Assembly: GCA_029563035.1 (NCBI GenBank)
Contig: JAKQTP010000077.1
Coordinates: 1-30,686, forward strand
DNA length: 30,686 nt
Direction of reading: 5' to 3'
Source: an archaeon
GTDB taxonomy: Archaea; Iainarchaeota; Iainarchaeia; CSSED10-239
Part shown: one piece after another, positions 1-10,165 of the stretch
How the letters are laid out: each line of letters begins with the position of its first letter
How positions within the stretch are numbered: position 1 is the first letter of the stretch
Translations under genes and position numbers: made by a program
The notes under the pieces: model-generated
What the model was told of the DNA's origin: nothing
The model's input: only the letters and a program-made list of their open reading frames with translations
Databases searched by the model: none

Positions 1-548
1 CAATTGTTAAGTTGCTTTTTATATCAATTTCAAAATTGCCAAAAGCTTTTAAAATTAAGTCTCTTACTGTTCCAGCTGTATCACTTAAAATTTCTAAAAC
101 ATTTTGATTAGCGTTTGAAATAATTTTTAAACCCCTTGAAGCACTTGCGCTTTCGCCAAAAAGCAACAAACTATTTTGATAACCACTACCAGCATTTCCA
201 TAAATATTTAAAGTTCCATTAGGATAAGATGCATTACCTAAAATAACATTTGTTAAAGCTTCAATTGTTTTTGAGTTTCCCAATGTTAATTTTGTGTTTT
301 CAATTGTTAAGTTGCTTTTTATATCAATTTCAAAATTGCCAAAAGCTTTTAAAATTAAGTCTCTTACTGTTCCAGCTGTATCACTTAAAATTTCTAAAAC
401 ATTTTGATTAGCGTTTGAAATAATCTTTAAACCTCTTGAAGCATTTACACTTTCACCAAAAAGCAATAAAGTATTTTGATAACCACTGTTAGTATTTCCA
501 TAAATATTTAAAGTTGCATTAGGATAATTACTATTGCCAAAAAGAACA
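1..548 (-). repeat. 300-bp in-frame tandem repeat in the fibre gene
   Basis: Positions 1-248 align with 301-548 at a period of exactly 300 bp (100 codons), so the frame is kept. Positions 1-124 are identical to 301-424 at every base, including synonymous sites. After that, identity falls abruptly to roughly 80-87%. The left copy may continue outside the window. Confidence 0.9.
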
Positions 549-3500
549 TTACCATAATCTAATTTTAAACTTCTTGTGTTAACAGTTCCGCCAATTAATT
601 CAAACCCGCTTTCTTGCCCATTAAATTTTATACTATTTAATTTACCTAAAAAAGTTAAATTGGTTAAAACATTTCCAAAAGTTGCAGTTAAAACATTTTC
701 AAAAAGGGAAACAGTTTGTTCTCTTGAACTTATTTTATCTTTTATTAAAACTTCATGAGTGTTTATATTTACAGAAAAAATTTCATCAATAATTGCGTGC
801 GTAATTGTATTATAAGTAGCAAATTTTATTTTTTTATCACTTTCATCAAAGCCAATAAACAACTCTGCTAATAAACCTCTATCAATTACAAAACCAGAAT
901 TTTCATCTCCCGTTAAACCACTTCCAAGCTCACCTTCGTTTAACATAATCCATTTATCTTTAATATTGTATTCTTGTGTATTTACGGAAAATGTACTGCC
1001 AGACAAATATAAATCACCATTAATAAAAACCGCTCGCCTGTTGCTTATTGTTCTTCCAATCCACATTAAATCTTGTATTTGATTTAACTCATTTACTGTT
1101 CTAAAGGTAAAAAAATCATTTTTGTTATCACCGATTTCAAAGACAAGCCTTGTTGAGGAAACATCTTTTATCAAATAAACATCACCAGAATAATTATCTG
1201 TTGCAACAAAAGTTAATAAAGCGTGTGTATTATCAATAATATCTGCTATCCAAAAATCAACACCATTTAAAGAATCTCCAATTCTTATTTTAGAATTTTT
1301 CTCTAATTCTTCTGTAAATAAAGTTCCATCACCAATCAAATCCTTTGTCGCAACCGCAACAGAAACTGTACCTGTTAATTTTGTTGTTATGTTGTTTTCA
1401 GAACCTGTTTCTGTTTCAGAATATATATTTGCAAAATCATAATCAAGGACGTTAAAAGAAATAGCTTTTGTTGTCAATTGTCTTGCTGTTAAAAATTCTG
1501 TTAAAATTTCATCTCTTACAATTAAACTTATAGGATTTAAATTTGAACCCATTAAAATATTTTTTCTGTTTTGATAATTTATATAAAAAGTTTTATCATC
1601 ACAAATTCTTAATCTTGATTTAAAATAACCTTCCATTCTATCTATTAAATCATTTTCTTCCTCAAAGGAAAAATTTGTGATATAAAAAAGCTCATCTACA
1701 ACACCATTTAAGCCATATTCAGAAAAAACTAAATTAACTCCTGGTTCAGTTTCAGGATTGTCAATCATTAATTCCCGATCCGCAACAGAACCAATAATAA
1801 AATAATGTCCAAAATTAAATAATAAGTTTTCACTTTCAACCAAAGTTAATTCTTTGGAAAAAACCACTTTTTTGCTTTCATTTAAAAAGACAAGTTTTAA
1901 GTATGTTTTATTATTTTCTATGTCTTTTTCTTTTATTAAAGAAAATATAAAATAATTATATATATCAAAATTGTTTAAATTTTGTTCTGTAAAATTGTAA
2001 GAATTATCAACTATATAATCCCCTGAAGGATAACCATATCTTACAAAAGGGTAAAAATTGTTTTCAACTTTCTTTACTCCGACAGCTAAATAATTATTAA
2101 GTCCATTCTTTTTTCCGTGCAAGCTAAAGAAAACCATACCTTCTGCAGGAGGAGTTAAATATATTTTTTGTAAAGACGTTATTGCAAAATTTTCTTGAGT
2201 TGTTTCAAAAAAATATTTAACAAAATCCGTATGCACATCGGAGCAGAAGAAGTTTAAAGCATATTCGTGTATTGCATCATTGGAAAAAACTTTAGAATAT
2301 GTTATCTTTTTATCAAAATCAATTTTTCCCCAGGAAGAAATAAAGCTTTTATTGAAATCCCAAAATTCCAAAATCCAGTTTTTATTTTCATTAAAATTAA
2401 AAAATTCACCTTTTAAATAACTGTTTATACTGTTAGAAATCATATTTTCAATTTCAAGGTTTGCTTTATATCCATCCTGACGAATAATAACTTTAATCGT
2501 ATCTTTATCTATTTCAAAGTTCGGAAGGAATCTTCGCACATCTTCATACTCAAAATTTTGTTTTCCTGCACCAAAAAATAAATAATAAAAAGTGTTTTTG
2601 TTGCCTAAAAAATCTATTTCTTCTGCTACTTCCAATTCTTCTTTTGAATAATTATTTTTTGCAGAATTATCAATATTATTTTTTCCTCTTATCCATAGGT
2701 ACAAAAACTCTTTATTATACTTAACTTTATTTAAAATATAAATTCCTTTGTTTTCTGGAACATCTATATCCACTGTTGCTTTACTTAAATTTTCTATCAC
2801 ATAATATTTGTTCAATAGAACTTTATAGTTAGCTGTTATAGTATTTCCTAACAATGTATCGGATTTTGCTATAACACTTCCTTCTTCAGCTAAAACTTCA
2901 TAAAGACTTTTTGGAATTATACTATCAAAAGAAATTGTAAAATAATAATTTGCTAGGTTGTCAAAATTATCTTGTGTAATTTGAAGAATATTGTCTACTG
3001 ACAAAGAAAAGTTTTTCTCTTCAATAAAATATTTTAAAATAACTTTTATTGAGCTTCCATAAATATTAGAAGTTAAAGGGATTGAGATAGTCCAATTAAC
3101 ATAATCTATTGTATAATCAACCCCGTTTTGAAAATAATATAAATCTCCAACATCTGTTGTCACATAACATTCTGCTAAAGAAAGTTTACAGCCCGTTGGT
3201 AAATTTATACCAGGAATTTCTTGCAACGGTTTATTATTAGTAGGTTTATCGGCAGGCATAACTCCAACCGTTGAAAGCTCTTTGAAAAGCAAGTAAGAAG
3301 ATTTATTTGAAATATTATTAAAACTTTCTAAATACAATTTTGCGATTTTATCATCTTCCAAATTTGTAGAAAATTTTTCGCCAGGATTTGAAAATTTTAT
3401 TTTTGTCGGCAAAAGATAAAAAGAATTATCACTTTCACTTAATTTAAATTTTGAAGGAACAAAGCTTGAGTTTAATTTTGTCTCAACAATTTTTCCTTCT

Positions 3501-6500
3501 TTTAATAAATATTTTATAAGAAATCTTTCTTCGTTTGTGCCTGTAGGATAATCAGGTTTAACAACAATCGTATAAAAATAATTATTAAATTTAATGGTAC
3601 TTAAAACATTAAAAGTATTATCTAACAAATAAACATTGTTTTTGTCTTCTATATATAAAGAATTAATATTTAAGTTTAAAATATTCTTCCAACCAGCAAA
3701 AAACGAAAAGTCTTCGGAAGAATCAAACATAAAAGAATATTTTTGAAAAGATAAAAACAAATTACCATCAAGGTCATTTGTAAGACTGTAAAAATTTGAA
3801 GAAGTTAATAAATTGCTTTGGATTAAGTTTGTTTGACCTATATCATATTTGTATGAAATAAATTTACAATAATTGATACCAGAAGCAGGTTGGTCAAAAA
3901 ATTCTCTTGAGATAAACGCTGTACTTTGTATTTCCTTTCTAAAGAAAGAAGTGTCAAAGTCTTCACAATCTGGATCATAAAAAATTATATCAATAATGTT
4001 GTTTCCAGTTGCACAAATAGCTAAAAGTTTATCAGCTTGATTTATTGCAACTTTTTTTATAGCTCTAAAATCTGTATAATTTTCATAATCAACATAATTT
4101 GCCAAACTATAAGACTCTGTTCCCTTTGGAAAACTTTGCACAGTTAAATCTGTGAAATTATAAAAATCTTCTGTGTAAATAACCCTAGGCTTGTTAGAAA
4201 TATTTTTACAAATTAAAAATAACTTATCATCAAAAATAACATAATTTACAAAATCTTTATAGTTATTTAGAAAATTGTCGTTGCCGACAATTTTTTCCCA
4301 ATAAGTTGTGTCAGTTATTGCACTCCCAAAGTTTTCTAATGAATAATTTGAGGAATTTAATTTCCAATTTTTATAATAATAAACTCCTTCAGAATTAAAT
4401 AAAAAGAGATTGTTTTTATAAACCATTATTTTTGATTTTGCATTATTAGCAACACTTCCACCAAAAAATTCAAAAATATCAGCCACATTTGGTTTTGCAA
4501 CTTTTAATTCTGTGGAAGAACTTGTATCATTAGTTGCCACAAATATTTTATCAACAATTTTTGTTTTATTTGTAGAAGGAGCAAACATAGCATTTGCTAG
4601 GACATTTATATTTTCTACATCATTTAAAATATAAAAATTATCTAAATATCCTGTAAAACTTTCTAACAAATTTTTATCACCAAAGTAAAAAGTTTCATCA
4701 AAATTTGTAAGTGAAAAACCCGTTTCTTTGTTTAAATTTTGTTCTATTGTGTTTATAAATAATTTAATATTATCAACATCTTCATCTAAATTAAGCATAA
4801 AAAAGTAATAGTCTGTTGTATTTACAGGATAATTTACATAATATTTTTTTCCAGCATTATCTTCTAAATAAAAAGAATAACTTTCGTAATAAAATTTTAA
4901 TTGATTTTCAATCTCAAAAATTATTTGTTTATCAACAATATTATCAAATTTTAGAGGAAAATAAATAACAATAGAAGTTAAATTTTCTAAAACAGACTTT
5001 AAAGAACTATCGTTTATTGTTATTAAACCTTGTTTATTTGCTTTAAATTTTAAAGCTGCAGTTATAAATCCAGGTTTGCAAGTTTCAATATTTTCATTTA
5101 TTATTCCTTCAAATCCGTTTATAACATCATTAAAATTATGAGAAGCATAAAGTTCGTTGCCTTTAAATAAAGCAATCGTGTTAGCACCAGAGAATAATTT
5201 TTCTGAATAAAACATTCCAACATCGTTTATTTGATTGGAAATAGAAAATGCAGTTGTAGCATAATTCAAATAATCATTTTTTAAACTTTCTATAAGATTT
5301 GTATTATAATTTTCTCCATCAAACAAAAATGCTTGCTTTTGATTGAATAAATAATAATTTTTTACAAGTTCCAAATCATCAATTGGCAAATAAAATTTTG
5401 AATCTTTTTGCTTATTACAGGAAAGTTTATATTTTGTTGTATAAGCAGGATAAGGAAGTTGAGTTAAATTGCTTGCTTTATAGCAAGTATTTATTTCATT
5501 ATCTGTTAAGTTTGTATAATAAAATGTAAATTCTTCGTAGCATAATTCTATTTCAACATCGCTTCCGCCAAGAAACAAGCTTGTTGTTTCAGAAATTTGT
5601 AATTCTGTGAAAACACTTGTGTATGTTTGAACACCGTTCAAATAAAAGAAAAAGTTATTATTAACTCTTTTTATATATAAATGGTTAAAATTTTCTATAT
5701 TAAAATCATATATAGATTCCAAAGGAATCACTTTTTCTTTAATAATATCTACATCTTCCTTAATCTCAATTCTTAAAAATTTTGAAGTTTCATTAAAAGA
5801 TAAAAATATTTTTACATATTCATTTAAACTATTATATAAAGTTAAAATCGGAACATTTTCAATATCATCTTCCGCTTTAAAGAAAAATGAAATTCCAAAG
5901 CTTCCTTCATTTAATTTTATTTTTTCTAATTCACTTTCTAAATTAGAATATAAAATTTCAAAAGTTGTTTTTAATATTGTTGTAGGATTTAACTTAACAG
6001 CTCCTGTTGAAAATTTTCCAGTGGTAGGACTAATAGTTCCCGTTTCTTTTTCAAAAGAAAAAGAAAAAGTATTGTCATTGAAATATCTTGTGCCAGCTAA
6101 TAACTCTTCTTCTAATGCCCCGTTAAAATTAAAAAAAGCGGCATTTTTTTGAATTGGGATACTATTAATTTCTTGTGCTGCAGGAAATTCAAAGTTTTCT
6201 AAGTTAACTTGCTCAAAATGTAAATTTAAATCAGGATAATCAAAAAGTTCATAATATTTAAAATTCTCATAGAATTGTTCATATTCTTCTTTGGAAACAT
6301 TATATTCTGCAGGATCAACTTCGTGCAATTCTGAATCCGCTACAAATTCCTCGTAAGTTTTTAATCCTTCTAAAAAGGAAGGAATACGATGCCTCAAAAA
6401 TTGCCCGTCTAAAAAAGAATAACCAGAATAAATTAAAATTTTTCTTTCTAAATCTTCTATAAAAAAGTTATCTAACAAAGTATAAATAATTGAAAACTTT

Positions 6501-7354
6501 CCTGTGTAATAAAAATCAACTCCTTCATCTATTAATAATGTGAGTTGTTTTGAATTATTTATTTCATAAACTTCGTAAATTTTTTCTTCGTTGTTTACAT
6601 AAAATTTTATTTTATCACCAGGCTTTATTATTTTTTCAAAATCAACATCACTAGCGGGATTTAAGTTAACAACTTTTGTATTTATCTGTATGGTCATTGT
6701 GTCAACATCTTCATTTATTAAAATGTTTTGTTTTGAATAATAATACCACAAGACGTTTTCGTTTGAAGTTTCAAAAGGTTCAGAAACTTCAAAGCTTTCA
6801 TTATTATTTATGGAGGTTACAACTTTCTTTTGTGAAGCTATAAAAACTTCATCGCCAGGCTTTAGCACTTGAAAATTGCATTCGCTTTCTGCATAAACAA
6901 CTTTTGAATTTGCTGTTATCCTTACAGTTCCAACTCCATCTTTTCTTTCCCCATTCTTTATAAGAAAAAATCCTAAACTATTATTTATGTCAGCAAAATC
7001 TGTATTTGCTTTATAAAACTTCTGTTGCTCAAAAGAATAATCTGCTAAAACAACAAAAGTTTTTTCGTCAACGTTTACGCCCAAGACTATCTTTAATTCA
7101 AAATTTTTTATTTGTTTTTCATTGAATTTTGTAAAAATTCCATTGCCCCACAAGGAATTATTTAAAACTAAATTATGAAAAAGAAATTCCTGGTTTGTAT
7201 GCAAATGCCAAAGTGGTCTTGCATCAATCGTTGCCGTGTAAGGTTCACTTTCTTGAGGAATTTCCAGCGATTGGTTAAAATTAATTGTATTATATTTGGA
7301 ATTTAAAATATTGCTAACACCTAAGCCCCACCATTTTATGTCTTTAAATGCCAT
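1..7354 (-). CDS. giant tail fibre/adhesin-like protein, C-terminus beyond window
   Basis: An uninterrupted frame of about 2,450 codons runs from an ATG at 7354 (preceded by AAGGAG) off the left edge. It starts MAFKDIKWWGLG. Lectin-like (LamG/concanavalin A-type) beta-sandwich segments can be recognised by eye near residues 450-620, 700-920 and 1660-1890. The first has the pattern 'hLYIKRVNNNFFFYLNG' and two end in 'GYLDNFYIL' and 'GVVDELFYI'. Segments around residues 930-1100 resemble beta-propeller strands. Near the visible end are 100-residue tandem repeats (YPNxTLNIYGN, SRGLKIISNANQN). Such architecture is known for distal tail proteins that bind host-surface glycans. It directly follows the baseplate genes, which supports a tail-tip or fibre role. 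The function is inferred from architecture, and an S74-type chaperone could lie beyond the edge. Confidence 0.75.
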   Translation of the reverse strand, partial: MAFKDIKWWGLGVSNILNSKYNTINFNQSLEIPQESEPYTATIDARPLWHLHTNQEFLFHNLVLNNSLWGNGIFTKFNEKQIKNFELKIVLGVNVDEKTFVVLADYSFEQQKFYKANTDFADINNSLGFFLIKNGERKDGVGTVRITANSKVVYAESECNFQVLKPGDEVFIASQKKVVTSINNNESFEVSEPFETSNENVLWYYYSKQNILINEDVDTMTIQINTKVVNLNPASDVDFEKIIKPGDKIKFYVNNEEKIYEVYEINNSKQLTLLIDEGVDFYYTGKFSIIYTLLDNFFIEDLERKILIYSGYSFLDGQFLRHRIPSFLEGLKTYEEFVADSELHEVDPAEYNVSKEEYEQFYENFKYYELFDYPDLNLHFEQVNLENFEFPAAQEINSIPIQKNAAFFNFNGALEEELLAGTRYFNDNTFSFSFEKETGTISPTTGKFSTGAVKLNPTTILKTTFEILYSNLESELEKIKLNEGSFGISFFFKAEDDIENVPILTLYNSLNEYVKIFLSFNETSKFLRIEIKEDVDIIKEKVIPLESIYDFNIENFNHLYIKRVNNNFFFYLNGVQTYTSVFTELQISETTSLFLGGSDVEIELCYEEFTFYYTNLTDNEINTCYKASNLTQLPYPAYTTKYKLSCNKQKDSKFYLPIDDLELVKNYYLFNQKQAFLFDGENYNTNLIESLKNDYLNYATTAFSISNQINDVGMFYSEKLFSGANTIALFKGNELYASHNFNDVINGFEGIINENIETCKPGFITAALKFKANKQGLITINDSSLKSVLENLTSIVIYFPLKFDNIVDKQIIFEIENQLKFYYESYSFYLEDNAGKKYYVNYPVNTTDYYFFMLNLDEDVDNIKLFINTIEQNLNKETGFSLTNFDETFYFGDKNLLESFTGYLDNFYILNDVENINVLANAMFAPSTNKTKIVDKIFVATNDTSSSTELKVAKPNVADIFEFFGGSVANNAKSKIMVYKNNLFLFNSEGVYYYKNWKLNSSNYSLENFGSAITDTTYWEKIVGNDNFLNNYKDFVNYVIFDDKLFLICKNISNKPRVIYTEDFYNFTDLTVQSFPKGTESYSLANYVDYENYTDFRAIKKVAINQADKLLAICATGNNIIDIIFYDPDCEDFDTSFFRKEIQSTAFISREFFDQPASGINYCKFISYKYDIGQTNLIQSNLLTSSNFYSLTNDLDGNLFLSFQKYSFMFDSSEDFSFFAGWKNILNLNINSLYIEDKNNVYLLDNTFNVLSTIKFNNYFYTIVVKPDYPTGTNEERFLIKYLLKEGKIVETKLNSSFVPSKFKLSESDNSFYLLPTKIKFSNPGEKFSTNLEDDKIAKLYLESFNNISNKSSYLLFKELSTVGVMPADKPTNNKPLQEIPGINLPTGCKLSLAECYVTTDVGDLYYFQNGVDYTIDYVNWTISIPLTSNIYGSSIKVILKYFIEEKNFSLSVDNILQITQDNFDNLANYYFTISFDSIIPKSLYEVLAEEGSVIAKSDTLLGNTITANYKVLLNKYYVIENLSKATVDIDVPENKGIYILNKVKYNKEFLYLWIRGKNNIDNSAKNNYSKEELEVAEEIDFLGNKNTFYYLFFGAGKQNFEYEDVRRFLPNFEIDKDTIKVIIRQDGYKANLEIENMISNSINSYLKGEFFNFNENKNWILEFWDFNKSFISSWGKIDFDKKITYSKVFSNDAIHEYALNFFCSDVHTDFVKYFFETTQENFAITSLQKIYLTPPAEGMVFFSLHGKKNGLNNYLAVGVKKVENNFYPFVRYGYPSGDYIVDNSYNFTEQNLNNFDIYNYFIFSLIKEKDIENNKTYLKLVFLNESKKVVFSKELTLVESENLLFNFGHYFIIGSVADRELMIDNPETEPGVNLVFSEYGLNGVVDELFYITNFSFEEENDLIDRMEGYFKSRLRICDDKTFYINYQNRKNILMGSNLNPISLIVRDEILTEFLTARQLTTKAISFNVLDYDFANIYSETETGSENNITTKLTGTVSVAVATKDLIGDGTLFTEELEKNSKIRIGDSLNGVDFWIADIIDNTHALLTFVATDNYSGDVYLIKDVSSTRLVFEIGDNKNDFFTFRTVNELNQIQDLMWIGRTISNRRAVFINGDLYLSGSTFSVNTQEYNIKDKWIMLNEGELGSGLTGDENSGFVIDRGLLAELFIGFDESDKKIKFATYNTITHAIIDEIFSVNINTHEVLIKDKISSREQTVSLFENVLTATFGNVLTNLTFLGKLNSIKFNGQESGFELIGGTVNTRSLKLDYGNVLFGNSNYPNATLNIYGNTNSGYQNTLLLFGESVNASRGLKIISNANQNVLEILSDTAGTVRDLILKAFGNFEIDIKSNLTIENTKLTLGNSKTIEALTNVILGNASYPNGTLNIYGNAGSGYQNSLLLFGESASASRGLKIISNANQNVLEILSDTAGTVRDLILKAFGNFEIDIKSNLTI

Positions 7355-7366
7355 ATTTTTTTCTCC

Positions 7367-8392
7367 TTAAAAATATAAAATCCAGCAGAAAATTATTTTG
7401 CTATTTGCTTCTTTTGTGGTTGCCCCAATATTTTTAATAGAATAAACTAAACCATCCAGCATATTTCCATAATGTTCTCCCTCCGAAGTATCAATAAGCC
7501 CTCTTGAACCTGCATCACATCTTAATTCCAATTGTCCTATAGCTAAATTATCATAACAATAGTTTGAGTTTGCATTATGTTGCGGAAGTACAACTTTTAT
7601 AGAAAAAGCAGAAAGAGTTCTATTATATTTGCTTAAATACAATGTTTTATCTTGTATCGTGTCTGCAGACGTTTGAAAATATAAATTATTTTGTGCAAAA
7701 TACCCAAAACTTGAAAGAGGTTCTGGACGTTTCGCATAAATAAATTGTCTATATTTTGCAGAACTATCAAAAACAAAATAACCATTTTCTATGTTTACAT
7801 TTCTATTTTCACCTTCATATAAAGAAGGCAAAACACTAAAATCATACAAACGACTTTGGTCTTCCGCTATCGCTTGCTCTGTTGGATTTCCAATCGGCAC
7901 TGTACCACCTAACCTTATTTTTGTTGGATAAAAAGGAAACTGTGCTAAATTGTTTTGTGCATTTGGATTCCATAACATCCCACTTGTTAAGTTTCCAGCG
8001 TTATCATAGTATGGCATATTAGTTGGAGGGTTAAAAGCCTTTTTCCATAAATTCGGATCGGCAATATCGCCACTGCCATCAAGTCCTTTTGTACGCCCTG
8101 CCCCGCCATCACTTGCAGTGTAGCTAGTCCAGGCTTTTCCAATTTTATTCAAATTCCCTGTTATTAAAAAAGCCAGGGGAATTTTTGCCCACAAAACAAC
8201 TTTATTGCTTCCTTCCTGGTAATCAACCAGACGTTCTGATTCATAATTTATAGAACCATCTTTGTTAAAATCGTATTTATAGTGCCACATAAATAGTTTG
8301 CCTTTTAATTCAGGCAAGTAATCTTGCTTTATTGGTAATTTTGCCCATATTTTATTTCTGTCGTATTTTCCATTTAATCTCTGCCATTCCAT
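7367..8392 (-). CDS. hypothetical tail/baseplate structural protein
   Basis: A 341-residue protein of no family I recognise. The start ATG has a strong AAAGGAG ribosome site. The gene lies between the gpI-like wedge gene and the giant fibre gene, with 12 bp to the fibre start, so it was probably co-transcribed and is likely a structural or fibre-attachment protein. The composition is Asn/Tyr/Gly rich, as in beta-rich tail proteins. Residues 41-49 read DFNKDGSIN, resembling the first nine positions of an EF-hand or dockerin calcium loop, although position 12 is Ser with Glu51 just before it. Three cysteines lie in the C-terminal third. No signal peptide or membrane segment is seen. Role inferred from position only. 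Confidence 0.7.
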   Translation of the reverse strand: MEWQRLNGKYDRNKIWAKLPIKQDYLPELKGKLFMWHYKYDFNKDGSINYESERLVDYQEGSNKVVLWAKIPLAFLITGNLNKIGKAWTSYTASDGGAGRTKGLDGSGDIADPNLWKKAFNPPTNMPYYDNAGNLTSGMLWNPNAQNNLAQFPFYPTKIRLGGTVPIGNPTEQAIAEDQSRLYDFSVLPSLYEGENRNVNIENGYFVFDSSAKYRQFIYAKRPEPLSSFGYFAQNNLYFQTSADTIQDKTLYLSKYNRTLSAFSIKVVLPQHNANSNYCYDNLAIGQLELRCDAGSRGLIDTSEGEHYGNMLDGLVYSIKNIGATTKEANSKIIFCWILYF

Positions 8393-8406
8393 TTTAAACT
8401 CCTTTC

Positions 8407-8420
8407 TTTTATATTAAATT
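8407..8420 (-). promoter_or_regulatory. putative late promoter box
   Basis: The minus strand reads AATTTAATATAAAA about 15-28 bp upstream of the ATG at 8392, just before the ribosome site. It overlaps the stop codon of the upstream gene. The same TTTAATATAAA core precedes several other structural genes in the window and resembles the single-element late promoters of T4-like phages. Confidence 0.45.
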
Positions 8421-10162
8421 GAAGAAAAAACTAAATTTTTTATGTAATAATAATATTGGTTAAATAATTGTGTTTCAACTTCACTTGCTCCTTCTGGCAA
8501 GTAAATTTCTCTTAATTCTAAGTTATAAGAACAATTTAAAATCTTTTCTGCTTTTGCGGAAAAGGAAACATCAAAGAAACTTTCTTCTTTAAATTTGCAG
8601 CAAAAAACATTCTCAAATGCAAGCATTTTTGTTAAAGTTCTAAAAAAGACTTTTTCTATATAATCTCCTTCACGAGGAAACCAATCATTTTGATGTTTTT
8701 TAACGTGTATCCTGGAAGATAAAAGTCCGTTGCGTAATAAATAAGTTCCAAATGTTTCTGCGCTTATAAACTTTAATTGTTCTGAAAACGGATTGTTAGA
8801 AATTAAAACAGTTCTTAACAATTTTGCACAAATATTTATAACATTATTTAATGCTTCTTGATAAGGCAAAGGATTTCCGTTTTCATCCAAAAGATTGTAT
8901 TTAACATTATCTTCGTCGCTATATTTACTTAATTGTTGTTTTCTTACAAAATCTGAATAATTTTGTGTTTCAACATTTGTATCTCTAACATTTAAAAATT
9001 TAAAAATATTTACAGCATCACTAAAAAAATCTTTTTGTGCTTCTACACTTATTCTTAAATCCAAAATTAAATTGATTGGATAAAAGAATTTTATGTATTT
9101 ATTAATCGTGATGCTACTTTCGGAAGTTAAGTTTTTATTTTTAGAAGACAATGTAAAACTTATTAAATTTGTTTTGAAATATCTATATTGATTATCATTT
9201 AAGGGTAAGTAATAATAAGATGTTCCGCCTCTTTTAAAAGGGCAAGGAATCACTCCTAGAATATTTCCATCTGTTGTAATTCCCATCATATCTAAAGAAA
9301 TTGTATCTAAAAGATGAATATCTTTTGTGTTTTGTATCCAAGAGTTTGCAACAGGATATTCAGGTCTTTTTTCAGGACTAATTGGCGTTAAATAATGATA
9401 AATAGAACTTAAAGATCCTTCATTAAAAAAACCTGTGTCATCTGTGAAATATTTATCCCTGTCAAAATAAAATTCTTTTATATTAACATCAAAACCTAAG
9501 AGATTAAAAAATATAAAGAAAACTTTTTTTGAACCTTTTAGTTGATATAAAGTTTTTATATTTTTAAGCAGTGAACGAAAAGCTTGATTATCAATCGTCA
9601 AGGACAAATCTTGTTTATGAAGTCCAAATAACTCCGCTGTGTAATTTAAAAATTCATCATCAACTTTATCAATATTATATATGTTTTCAATCTTATATAA
9701 AACATCATCTAAAAAGTCAAGAAGATTAGCCATATTCTCAAAAAGAAAACTTAACTCTTCATCAGCTTCTATAGTCTCCCTATCAAACTTAAAAAAGAAG
9801 TTTAGCAAATTTTCTTTCCAAAATGAATTTAAATTTCCAAATTTATATTTAAAATAACAGTTTTTTAAAATGTTTAAAACAATTTCATCATCTGGAACTT
9901 CGTAACCTTTTTCTTCCCAAATCTTTGCTTTAAATGTAGAAAAAATAAAAGGATAATTATTGCATGAAAAAATTTCATCAAAACTTTTTGTTTTTTCAAA
10001 ATCTTGAAGAAACTTTGAAATAATTTTTGAAGAAAAAATGTTAACAAATTCTATAATATTTTCTGTAGAATTTACAGAAAATTTAAAATTGTTAACATAA
10101 ATAAAATTATTAAAATTTTTATCTTGCAAAAAAATTTGTTGAAGTCTTTGTATTTCTTCCAT
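8414..10162 (-). CDS. baseplate protein with P2 gpI-like (tail protein I) domain
   Basis: A 582-residue protein. Residues about 166-230 carry the tail-protein-I signature: an Asp/Phe-Leu-x-Tyr-x-Ala-x-Leu-Phe-Gly segment (about 170-181), a basic helix (FRSLLKNIKTLYQLKG, 195-210) and a hydrophobic Phe-Phe-Asn-Leu-Leu-Gly-Phe segment (218-224). In P2 and related myophages gpI is a baseplate wedge protein that works with gpJ; here the gp6/J-like protein is encoded at 14381-16795. The protein is much longer than P2 gpI (about 180 residues), with N- and C-terminal extensions of unknown role, as is common in larger phages. It lies 3 bp downstream of the spike gene, so the two are almost certainly co-translated. 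Confidence 0.7.
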   Translation of the reverse strand: MEEIQRLQQIFLQDKNFNNFIYVNNFKFSVNSTENIIEFVNIFSSKIISKFLQDFEKTKSFDEIFSCNNYPFIFSTFKAKIWEEKGYEVPDDEIVLNILKNCYFKYKFGNLNSFWKENLLNFFFKFDRETIEADEELSFLFENMANLLDFLDDVLYKIENIYNIDKVDDEFLNYTAELFGLHKQDLSLTIDNQAFRSLLKNIKTLYQLKGSKKVFFIFFNLLGFDVNIKEFYFDRDKYFTDDTGFFNEGSLSSIYHYLTPISPEKRPEYPVANSWIQNTKDIHLLDTISLDMMGITTDGNILGVIPCPFKRGGTSYYYLPLNDNQYRYFKTNLISFTLSSKNKNLTSESSITINKYIKFFYPINLILDLRISVEAQKDFFSDAVNIFKFLNVRDTNVETQNYSDFVRKQQLSKYSDEDNVKYNLLDENGNPLPYQEALNNVINICAKLLRTVLISNNPFSEQLKFISAETFGTYLLRNGLLSSRIHVKKHQNDWFPREGDYIEKVFFRTLTKMLAFENVFCCKFKEESFFDVSFSAKAEKILNCSYNLELREIYLPEGASEVETQLFNQYYYYIKNLVFSSI

Positions 10163-10165
10163 TTT

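Noticed and set aside
1..548. Diversity-generating retroelement variable repeat
   Set aside because: No reverse transcriptase or template repeat is seen; differences between copies are not concentrated at adenines and the identical part is at one side, as in gene conversion.
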